Origin: Campylobacteraceae bacterium | GTDB taxonomy: Bacteria; Campylobacterota; Campylobacteria; Campylobacterales; Sulfurovaceae | DNA length: 7,726 nucleotides | Direction: 5' to 3' | Assembly: GCA_026985495.1 (NCBI GenBank) | Contig: JALSQJ010000208.1 | Span: 1-7,726 of the forward strand | Shown: positions 1 through 6,417 of the stretch, piece after piece | How positions within the stretch are numbered: the first letter of the stretch is position 1 | How the letters are laid out: each line of letters begins with the position of its first letter | The notes under the pieces: model-generated | What the model was told of the DNA's origin: nothing | The model's input: only the letters and a program-made list of their open reading frames with translations | Databases searched by the model: none | Program-made: the position numbers and the translations under genes

Positions 1-1
1 A

Positions 2-460
2 GTAAGTCTTGATGATAGTAAACGTTCATTAGATATGTTTGAAAAGCTTCATATTCCAATTGCAGGTGTTGTTGAAAATATGAGTGGATTTATCTGTCCA
101 TCTTGTGATACTGAATCTGATATTTTTGGAATGGGTACAAGTAAAGAGGTAGCATCAGCATACAATGCAGAGCTTATTGCACAAGTTCCAATAGAACCAG
201 CAATTAGAGTTGGTGGAGATACAGGTCAACCGATTACGTTCCATAATCCAGATAGCGAGACAGCTAAACGTTACCATACAGCAGCATCAAATCTATTGGC
301 ATTTATTGATAAAGTCAATGCAGAGGGTGGGGCAGATAACTCAGCAGTTCAACCTACAACACCTCCAGGTGTATCAGCATGTAGTACAGGAGCAGGAGCT
401 TCTCAAGCAGCAGAGGCATCAAGTGGTGGCTCTTGTGGTACAGGTTGTGGGTGTCACTAG
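2..460 (+). CDS. mrp: Mrp/ApbC/NBP35-type iron-sulfur carrier ATPase, C-terminal part (5' truncated)
   Basis: The reading frame is open from base 2 to the stop at 458-460, so only about 152 C-terminal residues are visible; the Walker A region lies upstream of the window. The fragment shows the family hallmark ENMSGFICPSC (bases 74-106), whose CxxC (Cys codons at 95-97 and 104-106) is known in Mrp/Nbp35 proteins to hold a bridging [4Fe-4S] cluster between subunits. It continues with IFGMG and with QVPIEPAIRVGGDTGQPI, also typical of the family. These cytosolic P-loop ATPases carry or transfer Fe-S clusters to apoproteins. The family normally ends soon after the last helix (here near base 315). 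This protein instead has a tail of about 45 residues, rich in Gly/Ala/Ser and ending in a Cys cluster and His. A terminator directly follows, so the gene is not part of the downstream operon. Family assignment is firm; the client proteins cannot be read from the sequence. Confidence 0.92.
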   Translation, partial: VSLDDSKRSLDMFEKLHIPIAGVVENMSGFICPSCDTESDIFGMGTSKEVASAYNAELIAQVPIEPAIRVGGDTGQPITFHNPDSETAKRYHTAASNLLAFIDKVNAEGGADNSAVQPTTPPGVSACSTGAGASQAAEASSGGSCGTGCGCH

Positions 461-475
461 AGAGCTTTTTATACT

Positions 476-508
476 CTCCCAACTATTTGTTGGGAGTCTC
501 TTTTCTCT
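476..508 (+). terminator. Rho-independent terminator after mrp
   Basis: A perfect 8-bp stem, CTCCCAAC (476-483) pairing with GTTGGGAG (489-496), closes a 5-nt TATTT loop and is followed by the T-rich run TCTCTTTTCTCT (497-508). It begins 15 bases after the mrp stop codon. There is no matching T tract on the other strand, so it should work only in the plus direction. It separates mrp from the heptose operon. Confidence 0.85.
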
Positions 509-557
509 AAAATTTATCCATTTTAATTTTTCACTTATCTTGTGTAATCCCCCTATT

Positions 558-583
558 TATAACTTTTCGATAAAATACGCTAA
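558..583 (+). promoter_or_regulatory. Probable sigma-70-type promoter of the heptose operon
   Basis: In the gap between the mrp terminator and the gene at 606, the sequence GATAAAATAC contains TAAAAT (571-576), five of six matches to the -10 consensus, in a T-rich context. I see no convincing -35 box, which is normal for Campylobacterota promoters. A start near 583 would leave a leader of about 23 bases. A second candidate -10, TATAAC (558-563), lies just upstream. This is the only long non-coding gap before the operon, so a promoter is expected here, but the exact box is inferred. Confidence 0.5.
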
Positions 584-594
584 CTATTTAATTT

Positions 595-601
595 AAGGGA
601 G
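595..601 (+). promoter_or_regulatory. Ribosome binding site of the acidic protein gene
   Basis: AAGGGAG lies four bases upstream of the ATG at 606 and fixes that start. It is the strongest Shine-Dalgarno sequence of the first three genes of the operon; gmhB and hldD have weak or no such site and probably depend on coupled translation. Confidence 0.7.
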
Positions 602-605
602 ACCT

Positions 606-869
606 ATGTCAAGTTTAGAAAAACTTAAAAACTTTTTAGCACAAGAGATTATTCCAGATTTAGAGGAGGCAATTGATGAGATGTTCTCATTTATAGAGAA
701 AGCAAAAATGGCTTCAATTGCTGATAAAGAGGAGCTTCAAGAGCTACAAGAGATGCACTCTGAGTGTAAAGATATTGTAAGTGAAATTGAAGCAGGTGAG
801 ATGGAAGAAGAGGAAGCCAAAGAGCTTTTAGAAGAGTTTGTAGAGATGAAAACAGCAGATGAAGATTAA
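606..869 (+). CDS. Small acidic helical protein of unknown function
   Basis: I do not recognise this 87-residue protein. It contains about 29 Asp/Glu against 8 Lys and no Arg, so it is strongly acidic. Heptad-like spacing of Leu/Ile/Met/Phe from about residue 4 to 80 suggests two or three amphipathic helices or a coiled coil, with a short break around ASIADKEE (36-43) and at EAGEM (61-65). One Cys (residue 53) is present; there is no signal peptide or membrane segment, so it is probably cytosolic. The start is supported by the good ribosome binding site AAGGGAG (595-601), four bases before ATG. It is the first gene of the operon, 9 bases ahead of gmhB and downstream of the only clear promoter region, so it is probably co-transcribed with the heptose genes. 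The reading frame, start and position support a real gene; a role in heptose or LPS synthesis is suggested only by location. Confidence 0.8.
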   Translation: MSSLEKLKNFLAQEIIPDLEEAIDEMFSFIEKAKMASIADKEELQELQEMHSECKDIVSEIEAGEMEEEEAKELLEEFVEMKTADED

Positions 870-878
870 CATAGAGTC

Positions 879-1412
879 ATGAAAACTAAAGCACTCTTTT
901 TAGACCGTGATGGGGTAATAAACATTGACTATGGGTATGTCTATCAGATAGAGAAGTTTGAGTTTACCAAAGGTGTTTTTGAACTACTTCGACTCTTTTT
1001 AGAGAATGGTTATCTACTTTTTGTTGTTACCAATCAATCTGGTATAGGTAGAGGTTACTATACACAAGAGCAATTTTTAGATTTAACTGATTGGATGTTA
1101 GAAAAGTTTAGAGAAGAGAATATTGAGATTGTCTCTGTTTTGCACTGTCATCATGCCCCAGAAGAGCAGTGTGGTTGTCGTAAACCAGCTACAGGTATGG
1201 TAGATGAGATTTTAAAAAATAATGAGATAGATTTAGAGAACTCTTGGCTCATTGGAGATAAGCAGAGTGATATTGATTTAGCAATCAATAGTAATATTAA
1301 ACATACTATTGCTATTGGTGAACGTAAAATTAAAAATGCTACACTATCTTTTAAAACTATTTTAGAGTGTAAACTTTTTTTAGAGGAAAATAAAGATATA
1401 ATAGCTCTATGA
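879..1412 (+). CDS. gmhB: D-glycero-D-manno-heptose 1,7-bisphosphate 7-phosphatase
   Basis: This HAD-superfamily phosphatase removes the 7-phosphate from heptose 1,7-bisphosphate in the ADP-heptose pathway, in the cytosol. The 177-residue length is close to the usual size (about 190). Visible motifs are HAD motif I DRDGVIN (residues 9-15, nucleophile D9 and acid/base D11), motif II TNQSG (51-55), the lysine K102 and motif IV GDKQSD (126-131, metal ligands D127 and D131). The GmhB-specific structural zinc loop is complete: C90, H92, C98 and C100. Together these separate it from histidinol phosphatase-like and generic HAD proteins. It starts 9 bases after the acidic protein gene with only a weak TAGAG upstream, and its stop overlaps the hldD start as ATGA. 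A related use of GmhB in GDP-heptose pathways is possible, but the neighbouring hldE and hldD favour the ADP route. Confidence 0.93.
   Translation: MKTKALFLDRDGVINIDYGYVYQIEKFEFTKGVFELLRLFLENGYLLFVVTNQSGIGRGYYTQEQFLDLTDWMLEKFREENIEIVSVLHCHHAPEEQCGCRKPATGMVDEILKNNEIDLENSWLIGDKQSDIDLAINSNIKHTIAIGERKIKNATLSFKTILECKLFLEENKDIIAL
1397..1402 (+). promoter_or_regulatory. Possible internal -10 box just before hldD
   Basis: TATAAT matches the -10 consensus perfectly and lies seven bases upstream of the hldD ATG, inside the last codons of gmhB. A T-rich run (1375-1381) precedes it, but there is no clear -35 box. Transcription from here would begin at or next to the ATG and give a leaderless hldD message. 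The same bases encode Lys-Asp-Ile-Ile of GmhB in an AT-rich genome, so chance is a serious alternative. Confidence 0.25.
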
Positions 1413-2410
1413 AATATAACAACATAGACTTTAATAACAAAACAATTCTTATTACAGGTGGAGCTGGATTTATTGGCTCTAATTTAGCTTTCTACTTTCA
1501 AGAGTACTTCCCTCAATCTCATATAGTTGTTTTTGATAAGTTTAGAAGCGAAGCAACTTTCTCAAATGGAAATCTACAGAGTTTTGGACACTACAAAAAC
1601 CTTATTGGTTTTAGTGGTGATATTATCTGTGGAGATTTAAACTCTTCAAATGATTTAGCCAAACTTGATGGTTATAGTTTTGACTATATCTTTCATGAAG
1701 CAGCTATTTCAGATACACGGGTTTATGACCAAGAGATTATTATGCAGACCAATGTAAACTCTTTTTACTACTTTTTGGAGAAAGCTAAAAGAGACAACTC
1801 TGTATTGGTTTATGCCTCTTCAGCTGCTACTTATGGCTCTATGCCGTCCCCTCAAACTGTAGGAAAAGAGTCTCCTGAAAACCCTTATGGTTTCTCTAAA
1901 TATGCAATGGATCAGATTGCGTATAGGTATATTAGAGAGAACCCTAATATGACTATAGTCGGTTTAAAATATTTTAATGTATATGGAGCAAGAGAGTTTT
2001 TTAAAGATAAAACCTCTTCAACTGTAATTCAGTTTGGACATCAAATCTTAGCAGGTAAAGCACCAAGACTCTTTGAGGGTAGTGATAAGATAGTAAGAGA
2101 TTTTGTCTATATTAAAGATGTACTTCAAGCCAATATTAAAGCGTGTGAAGCTAAAAAATCGGGTGTTTATAATGTAGGTACTTCTAAACCTAGAAGTTTT
2201 CAAGATATTGCTGATATTTTACAAAAAGAGCTAGGAACTAATTATGGAACAGAGTATTTTCCTAATCCATTTACTGGCTACCAAATGCATACTCAAGCTG
2301 ACATCTCAACCTCGAAAGAGTTTTTAGGGTATGAACCACAGTGGGAACTTGAAGAGGGGATTAAAGATTATATTTCAGAGATTAAACGTATGTATGATGA
2401 AGAGCTGTAG
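1409..2410 (+). CDS. hldD: ADP-L-glycero-D-manno-heptose 6-epimerase
   Basis: This extended short-chain dehydrogenase (333 residues; family about 310-330) converts ADP-D-glycero-D-manno-heptose to the L-glycero form, the last step in making the sugar donor for the LPS inner core. The N-terminal Rossmann motif TGGAGFIGS (residues 16-24) binds NADP. The active site shows SSAATYG (137-143) and the YxxxK pair Y160/K164 within NPYGFSKYAMDQ. KYFNVYG (around 187-193) is also typical of the HldD/RfaD branch. Its ATG overlaps the gmhB stop (bases 1409-1412) and has no nearby Shine-Dalgarno sequence, which suggests translational coupling. A perfect TATAAT lies just upstream (see separate entry). The general fold is shared with GalE-type epimerases, but the flanking gmhB and hldE make HldD by far the best call. 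Confidence 0.94.
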   Translation: MKYNNIDFNNKTILITGGAGFIGSNLAFYFQEYFPQSHIVVFDKFRSEATFSNGNLQSFGHYKNLIGFSGDIICGDLNSSNDLAKLDGYSFDYIFHEAAISDTRVYDQEIIMQTNVNSFYYFLEKAKRDNSVLVYASSAATYGSMPSPQTVGKESPENPYGFSKYAMDQIAYRYIRENPNMTIVGLKYFNVYGAREFFKDKTSSTVIQFGHQILAGKAPRLFEGSDKIVRDFVYIKDVLQANIKACEAKKSGVYNVGTSKPRSFQDIADILQKELGTNYGTEYFPNPFTGYQMHTQADISTSKEFLGYEPQWELEEGIKDYISEIKRMYDEEL

Positions 2411-2437
2411 GGGCAACCTCTATATCTGACCTTTACT

Positions 2438-2442
2438 AAGGA
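2438..2442 (+). promoter_or_regulatory. Ribosome binding site of hldE
   Basis: AAGGA sits five bases before the ATG at 2448, after the 37-base spacer following hldD. This is the longest gap inside the heptose operon. It holds no terminator, so transcription probably continues while hldE is translated from its own site. Confidence 0.65.
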
Positions 2443-2447
2443 AAAAA

Positions 2448-3890
2448 ATGATAGAACTAAAAAATAAAAAGCCAAATATCTTAGTGGTTGGTGACCTTAT
2501 GATAGACCACTACCTTTGGGGGGAGTGTAAACGTATTTCACCTGAAGCACCTGTTCAAGTAGTTGCTATTGAGAGAGAGACAGCTGTTTTAGGTGGAGCA
2601 GGAAATGTCATTAATAATCTCTCTTCTTTAGGGGCAAAAGTATCTGTTATATCAGTAATTGGTCATGATAGCAATGCTGAAGAGCTAAAAAAAATGTTAG
2701 AAGATATTGATGTTAACATAGAGAATTTAGTTGTAGAAGAAGGTAGAAATACCTCTAAAAAGAGTAGAATTATAGCTTCTCAACAACAAGTGGTTCGTTA
2801 TGACAGAGAGAGTACAGATGATATCTTAGAAGTATCACAAGCTAAAATAGTAGAAAGCTTTAAAAGAGATATAGACTCTTATGACATAATACTGCTCTCT
2901 GATTATGGAAAAGGTGTTTTGACCAATGAGCTAACTAAAACTTTAATTGAAATTTCAAATCAAGCAAATAAAAAAGTACTGGTTGACCCAAAAGGTGAAG
3001 AGTATAGTAAATATAGTGGTGCTTATCTTCTTACCCCTAACAAAAAGGAGGCTATTGAAGCATCTAAAGTAGAGATTAAAGATGAAGAGACACTATTAGA
3101 AGCTATTAGTAAACTTAAAAGTAAATGCTCTTTGTCTGTAGGACTCATTACCCTTAGTGAAGATGGTATTGCTATCTATGATGATAGATTGCGAACACAC
3201 CCAACTGTAGCTAGAGAGGTATATGATGTTACAGGTGCAGGGGACACGGTTATTGCCTCTTTAGGTTTCTCTTTGTCATGTGGTTACAATATTGACAAGG
3301 CTGTTAAGTTTGCCAATCTTGCAGCAGGGGTTGTGGTAGGAAAGATTGGTTCTGCTACAGCAACACTTAATGAGATAATTGAGTATGAGTCAAGCCTCAA
3401 TAAATCAACCTCTAGTTCTCATATTAAATCGTTAGAAGAGATAGTAATGTTGAGTGAAGAGTTAAAAAAACGAGATAAAAAGATAGTCTTTACCAATGGC
3501 TGTTTTGATATTTTACATGTGGGTCACGTAAAGTATTTAGAAGAAGCTAAGAGTTATGGTGATGTGCTTATTTTGGGTCTCAACTCCGATGCAAGTGTTC
3601 GCCGACTTAAAGGCGATAGTCGTCCTATAAATAGTGAAGATGATCGAGCCTATATTTTAGCCTCACTAGAGGCTGTTGACTATGTGGTAAAGTTTTATGA
3701 TGACACACCTTATGAGTTAATTAAAGCTGTTAAACCACATATTTTAGTTAAAGGTGGAGACTATAAGGGCAAAGAGGTTGTAGGAGAAGATATTGCTGAT
3801 GAGTTGAGATTGGTAAACTTTGTTGAGGGGAAAAGCACTACTAAAACAATAGAACGAATAAAGGAAAATAATGAGAACAACTATTGCTAG
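2448..3890 (+). CDS. hldE: Bifunctional heptose 7-phosphate kinase / heptose 1-phosphate adenylyltransferase
   Basis: The 480-residue protein has the two-domain layout of HldE/RfaE (E. coli about 477). The N-terminal PfkB/ribokinase domain (about 10-315) begins with [13 protein letters not shown] (13-25), has the glycine pair LGGAGN (48-53), and carries the signature DVTGAGDT (260-267), where D266 is the expected catalytic base. It phosphorylates D-glycero-D-manno-heptose 7-phosphate at C1. After a Ser-rich linker (about 315-325), the C-terminal nucleotidyltransferase domain (about 343-475) shows [13 protein letters not shown] (348-360) with the HxGH-type ATP site at 357-360, and ends with [12 protein letters not shown]. 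It transfers AMP to heptose 1-phosphate. The protein acts before and after GmhB in the pathway. Both catalytic domains look intact. The last 20 bases overlap gmhA. Confidence 0.96.
   Translation: MIELKNKKPNILVVGDLMIDHYLWGECKRISPEAPVQVVAIERETAVLGGAGNVINNLSSLGAKVSVISVIGHDSNAEELKKMLEDIDVNIENLVVEEGRNTSKKSRIIASQQQVVRYDRESTDDILEVSQAKIVESFKRDIDSYDIILLSDYGKGVLTNELTKTLIEISNQANKKVLVDPKGEEYSKYSGAYLLTPNKKEAIEASKVEIKDEETLLEAISKLKSKCSLSVGLITLSEDGIAIYDDRLRTHPTVAREVYDVTGAGDTVIASLGFSLSCGYNIDKAVKFANLAAGVVVGKIGSATATLNEIIEYESSLNKSTSSSHIKSLEEIVMLSEELKKRDKKIVFTNGCFDILHVGHVKYLEEAKSYGDVLILGLNSDASVRRLKGDSRPINSEDDRAYILASLEAVDYVVKFYDDTPYELIKAVKPHILVKGGDYKGKEVVGEDIADELRLVNFVEGKSTTKTIERIKENNENNYC
3861..3865 (+). promoter_or_regulatory. 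Ribosome binding site of gmhA within hldE
   Basis: AAGGA lies five bases before the ATG at 3871 and supports that start, even though it falls inside the 3' end of hldE and makes the genes overlap by 20 bases in different frames. Confidence 0.65.
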
Positions 3891-4437
3891 AGAGTTTAGA
3901 CTACATTTGGAGACTATAGAATCAGTTATTGGAAGCATGGAAGAGTCTGTAGAGAGAGCCTCTATGTTAGCTGTAGAGACACTAAAAAGAGGAAATAAAA
4001 TTTTACTTTGTGGAAATGGTGGTTCAGCAGCTGATGCTCAGCACATTGCAGCAGAGTTGGTAGGGCGTTATAAAATAGAGAGGGGAGGGCTTCCTGCTAT
4101 TGCATTAACCACCGATACCTCTATTTTGACTGCCATAGGAAATGACTATGGTTACGATAGAATATTTGATAGACAAGTAGAAGCTTTGGTCAATGAGGGC
4201 GACCTGTTCATTGGTATCTCTACCTCTGGTAACTCTTTGAATGTTTTATCAGCGTTACTTTTAGCCAAAGAGATGGGAGCAAAAACCTTAGGACTCTCTG
4301 GAAGAGGTGGAGGAAAACTAAACTACGCTTGTGATATAAATTTGGTTGTTCCTTCAGATGATACCCCAAGAATTCAAGAGATGCATATTTTGTTTGGGCA
4401 TACTATGTGTCAAATTATTGATGATGAGTTGAGTTAA
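3871..4437 (+). CDS. gmhA: Sedoheptulose 7-phosphate isomerase
   Basis: GmhA turns sedoheptulose 7-phosphate into D-glycero-D-manno-heptose 7-phosphate, the committed first step of the heptose pathway. The 188-residue length fits (E. coli about 192). It is a single SIS domain: [12 protein letters not shown] (47-58) and STSGNS (117-122) form the sugar-phosphate binding loops, and SGRGGG (143-148) follows. The zinc ligands known from E. coli GmhA have clear counterparts: H58 and E62 in the AQHIAAE stretch, and Q169 and H177 in [11 protein letters not shown]. The start is fixed by AAGGA at 3861-3865 and overlaps hldE by 20 bases. It is the last gene of the plus-strand operon, and its 3' end overlaps the 3' end of the opposite-strand GT9 gene by 23 bases. 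DiaA-like SIS proteins are the nearest alternative, but the zinc ligands and context exclude that. Confidence 0.95.
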   Translation: MRTTIAREFRLHLETIESVIGSMEESVERASMLAVETLKRGNKILLCGNGGSAADAQHIAAELVGRYKIERGGLPAIALTTDTSILTAIGNDYGYDRIFDRQVEALVNEGDLFIGISTSGNSLNVLSALLLAKEMGAKTLGLSGRGGGKLNYACDINLVVPSDDTPRIQEMHILFGHTMCQIIDDELS

Positions 4438-5464
4438 GATGCTCTATAATCTCATGAGCAATCTCTTTTACTCTTTTTTGTTGAATTATTAATGATAAAT
4501 CATCTTCTCCTAATGTTCCATAGAGAGCAGGAGAGGTAGATTTAAAAAGAGCAATAGTTGGAGTAAGTGTAGAACTTGCAAGGTGCATTGGACCTGTATC
4601 GGCACAGATAAATGCAGTAAGATTTGATATTTTAGTAGCAACTGCACGTAAATTTTTTTCAGAGTAGTACTCTATAGTTTGATTTAGAGGCTTTTGGTTA
4701 TTGGGGTCAAGAATATCAAGAAAGTTTAAAGAGCTATCTAACTCTTTTAGTTCATCAATAAGCTCTTGCCACCAGCTATCTTCTATCTTCTTTTTGCCTC
4801 TTGCATCTCTAAAGATACCAATTGTTTTAGATGGGTTTTGAAATTTAGGGTTTTCTCGTTCCTCTTTTGTAAGATTGATATTTAGAAATTGGTCAAACTT
4901 TTGAATATTTTTAATACCTAAAAGCTCCATAAGTTTTAAAGGTTTTAAGGCTTCATGTACTATCTCTTTTGAGGGGTCAATCTGATGAGTCAGTGATTTA
5001 AATGAATCTTTATCATAAAATCCTATTTTATAAGTTGATTTAAGTACCCATGACATTAATCCATCACTCGTTGAAAGTGGACTAGGAAATAGCATAATAT
5101 CATAGTTATTTCTATTTATTTGCCTACGGAGAGAGAGGATTTTAAGTGGGTGTTTCAATAGCTCTCTATTAAAGCTATAGACCTTGCGAATATTTGGCAT
5201 ACCCTCTATTAGAGGGGCAATAAATGGTGCCCCAATCATCATATCTATCTTAGCATCTGGAAAGGTCTGACTTAAAGCATTAATTAAAGGGGTATTAAAG
5301 ATAATATTTCCAATTCTATAGTTTACACGAACAATAAGAATATTTTGAATATTATTTGCTTTAATTGCTTCTCTCTTTGCCTCTTTTATAAAAATTTTTT
5401 TTAAAAGGTTCTGAACTGTTCGATTAAATTTTTTTCGTAAATGAATATGAAATGGTTGTGACAT
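4415..5464 (-). CDS. GT9-family glycosyltransferase, divergent LPS heptosyltransferase-like
   Basis: This 349-residue protein has the GT9 (ADP-heptose:LPS heptosyltransferase) layout. A basic, amphipathic N-terminal extension (about 7-38) may lie on the inner membrane surface. The first Rossmann domain then opens with [20 protein letters not shown] (41-60). The donor-binding half contains FRDARGKKK (218-226), ADTGPMH (288-294), and [14 protein letters not shown] followed by GEDD (303-322). In characterised GT9 enzymes the first loop carries a Gly-Asp whose Asp is the proposed catalytic base; here it is Gly52-Asn53. The start has a good site, AAGAGGA (5474 down to 5468), three bases before ATG and overlapping the waaF stop codon, so it follows waaF in one operon. 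It may add a core heptose or another sugar, or have lost catalysis. The family is clear; acceptor and donor are not. Confidence 0.8.
   Translation of the reverse strand: MSQPFHIHLRKKFNRTVQNLLKKIFIKEAKREAIKANNIQNILIVRVNYRIGNIIFNTPLINALSQTFPDAKIDMMIGAPFIAPLIEGMPNIRKVYSFNRELLKHPLKILSLRRQINRNNYDIMLFPSPLSTSDGLMSWVLKSTYKIGFYDKDSFKSLTHQIDPSKEIVHEALKPLKLMELLGIKNIQKFDQFLNINLTKEERENPKFQNPSKTIGIFRDARGKKKIEDSWWQELIDELKELDSSLNFLDILDPNNQKPLNQTIEYYSEKNLRAVATKISNLTAFICADTGPMHLASSTLTPTIALFKSTSPALYGTLGEDDLSLIIQQKRVKEIAHEIIEHLNSTHHQ
4438..4479 (+). terminator. Weak possible terminator after gmhA
   Basis: TGCTC (4440-4444) can pair with GAGCA (4456-4460), extended by two base pairs past a bulged A, around an 11-nt loop. 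The T-rich stretch TCTCTTTTACTCTTTTTT (4461-4478 region) follows. It starts one base after the gmhA stop codon, where a terminator would be expected. The stem is short, the loop is large, and the bases also encode the C-terminus of the opposing GT9 protein, so this is only a candidate. Confidence 0.3.
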
Positions 5465-5472
5465 AAATCCTC

Positions 5473-6417
5473 TTAATTTTTAGATATTATATCTTTTATT
5501 TTATTTAAAACATCATTAGGTTCAATAAGTTTCATGCACTCATGATGACCAAGTGGGCAAACACGTTTCATACAAGGTGCACACTCCATCTCTCTTTTTA
5601 CAATAAACCCTTGTGGGTTCATCCATTGAGAAGTCTCTTGGTCTTTAGTAGGTCCAAAAATAGCAACTGTTGGCACTTTAAAAGCAGCAGCAACATGCAT
5701 CGGTCCACTGTCTCCTGTGATGAAGAGGTCTAATCCTCCTATCTTTTGACATAGCTCTTTAATGGTTGTCTCTCCTGCTAAATTTTCACATTGAACACTC
5801 TCTCTCTTTAGCTCATTTTCAATGTCATTAGCAATTTCAATCTCTGCTGAACCTCCAAAAATAACTATATCATATTCTCTATGTAATTCAATAGCTACCT
5901 TTGCAAACTTTTTTGGATACCACCGTTTAGCACTTCCGTAAGATGCTCCAGGGTTTATCCCTAAGGTTGCTCTTTTGTACTTAAAAGGTTTAAAATAGAT
6001 TTTTAAATCTTTGGGAGCTTCTTTAATATTAAAGGTTCTATCTATAAACTCATTGTATCGTTTAACAAGATGAACCTCCTCTTTAGTGTAGCGTTTGTAG
6101 TAGCCTTTTTTATTGGCTTTTGTAAACCAAATAAAGAGTTTTGAAAAGAGAGTACGTCTAAAAGTAAGGGCTACCTCAAACTCTCCAAGCTCTTTAGCTG
6201 TAGTATAAATCCACTTTAAACGAGAAGAGGATTTTTTACTTTCATCTAAGACAATATGCTCTACATTAGGATGCTCTTCAAAAATAGCTGTAGAGACAAA
6301 TGAACCAAAGATAGTGATTTTTATATTTGGATATTTTTTAATAATGTTCTCTATGGCAGGGGTTGCCATAACACAATCACCTAGCCATGTAGGAACTTCT
6401 ATGAGTATTTTATTCAT
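5473..6417 (-). CDS. waaF: Lipopolysaccharide heptosyltransferase II (WaaF-like)
   Basis: This 314-residue GT9 enzyme is expected to transfer L-glycero-D-manno-heptose from ADP-heptose to the first core heptose, at the cytoplasmic face of the inner membrane. The N-terminal loop is EVPTWLGDCVMATPA (8-21), with the Gly13-Asp14 pair intact. The WaaF-type signature NPGASYGSAKRWYP (155-168) opens the second domain, followed by VIFGG (185-189), LAGET (213-217), GDSGPMHVAAA (235-245) and FGPT (254-257). Near the C-terminus the cluster C279, C282, C287 and C294, with a GHH, is of the kind I associate with WaaF. It starts inside the end of the upstream gene (8-base overlap) with no Shine-Dalgarno sequence, so translation is probably coupled. 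It uses the product of the opposing heptose operon. Heptosyltransferase I (WaaC) is the main alternative, but the signature favours II. Confidence 0.88.
   Translation of the reverse strand: MNKILIEVPTWLGDCVMATPAIENIIKKYPNIKITIFGSFVSTAIFEEHPNVEHIVLDESKKSSSRLKWIYTTAKELGEFEVALTFRRTLFSKLFIWFTKANKKGYYKRYTKEEVHLVKRYNEFIDRTFNIKEAPKDLKIYFKPFKYKRATLGINPGASYGSAKRWYPKKFAKVAIELHREYDIVIFGGSAEIEIANDIENELKRESVQCENLAGETTIKELCQKIGGLDLFITGDSGPMHVAAAFKVPTVAIFGPTKDQETSQWMNPQGFIVKREMECAPCMKRVCPLGHHECMKLIEPNDVLNKIKDIISKN
5486..5491 (-). promoter_or_regulatory. Possible internal -10 box upstream of the GT9 gene
   Basis: Read on the minus strand, TATAAT lies 21 bases before the ATG at 5464, inside the last codons of waaF. 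It is correctly placed upstream of the Shine-Dalgarno sequence for a start near 5479. It sits in the small palindrome AGATAT-T-ATATCT (5482-5494). I see no -35 box. The same bases encode Lys-Asp-Ile-Ile, so this may be chance in AT-rich DNA. Confidence 0.25.

Noticed and set aside
210..596. 128-residue open frame on the plus strand across the end of mrp and the intergenic region
   Set aside because: It overlaps mrp in another frame, crosses the clear terminator at 476-508, has no ribosome binding site and is Gln/His-rich low-complexity sequence without a recognisable domain.
2409..2421. Small hairpin AGGGG-CAA-CCTCT after hldD
   Set aside because: It has a five-pair stem with one wobble pair, a three-base loop and no T tract; too weak to call a terminator or attenuator.
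3744..3938. 64-residue minus-strand open frame at the hldE/gmhA junction
   Set aside because: It lies wholly antisense to two firmly identified genes, and nothing supports its start or a product.
5482..5494. Palindrome AGATAT-T-ATATCT as a possible operator
   Set aside because: It is short, entirely explained as waaF coding sequence in AT-rich DNA, and has no second copy as a full palindrome.
5542..5733. 63-residue plus-strand open frame inside waaF
   Set aside because: It is antisense to conserved waaF motifs (DSGPMH and the Cys cluster) and looks like a shadow of that gene.
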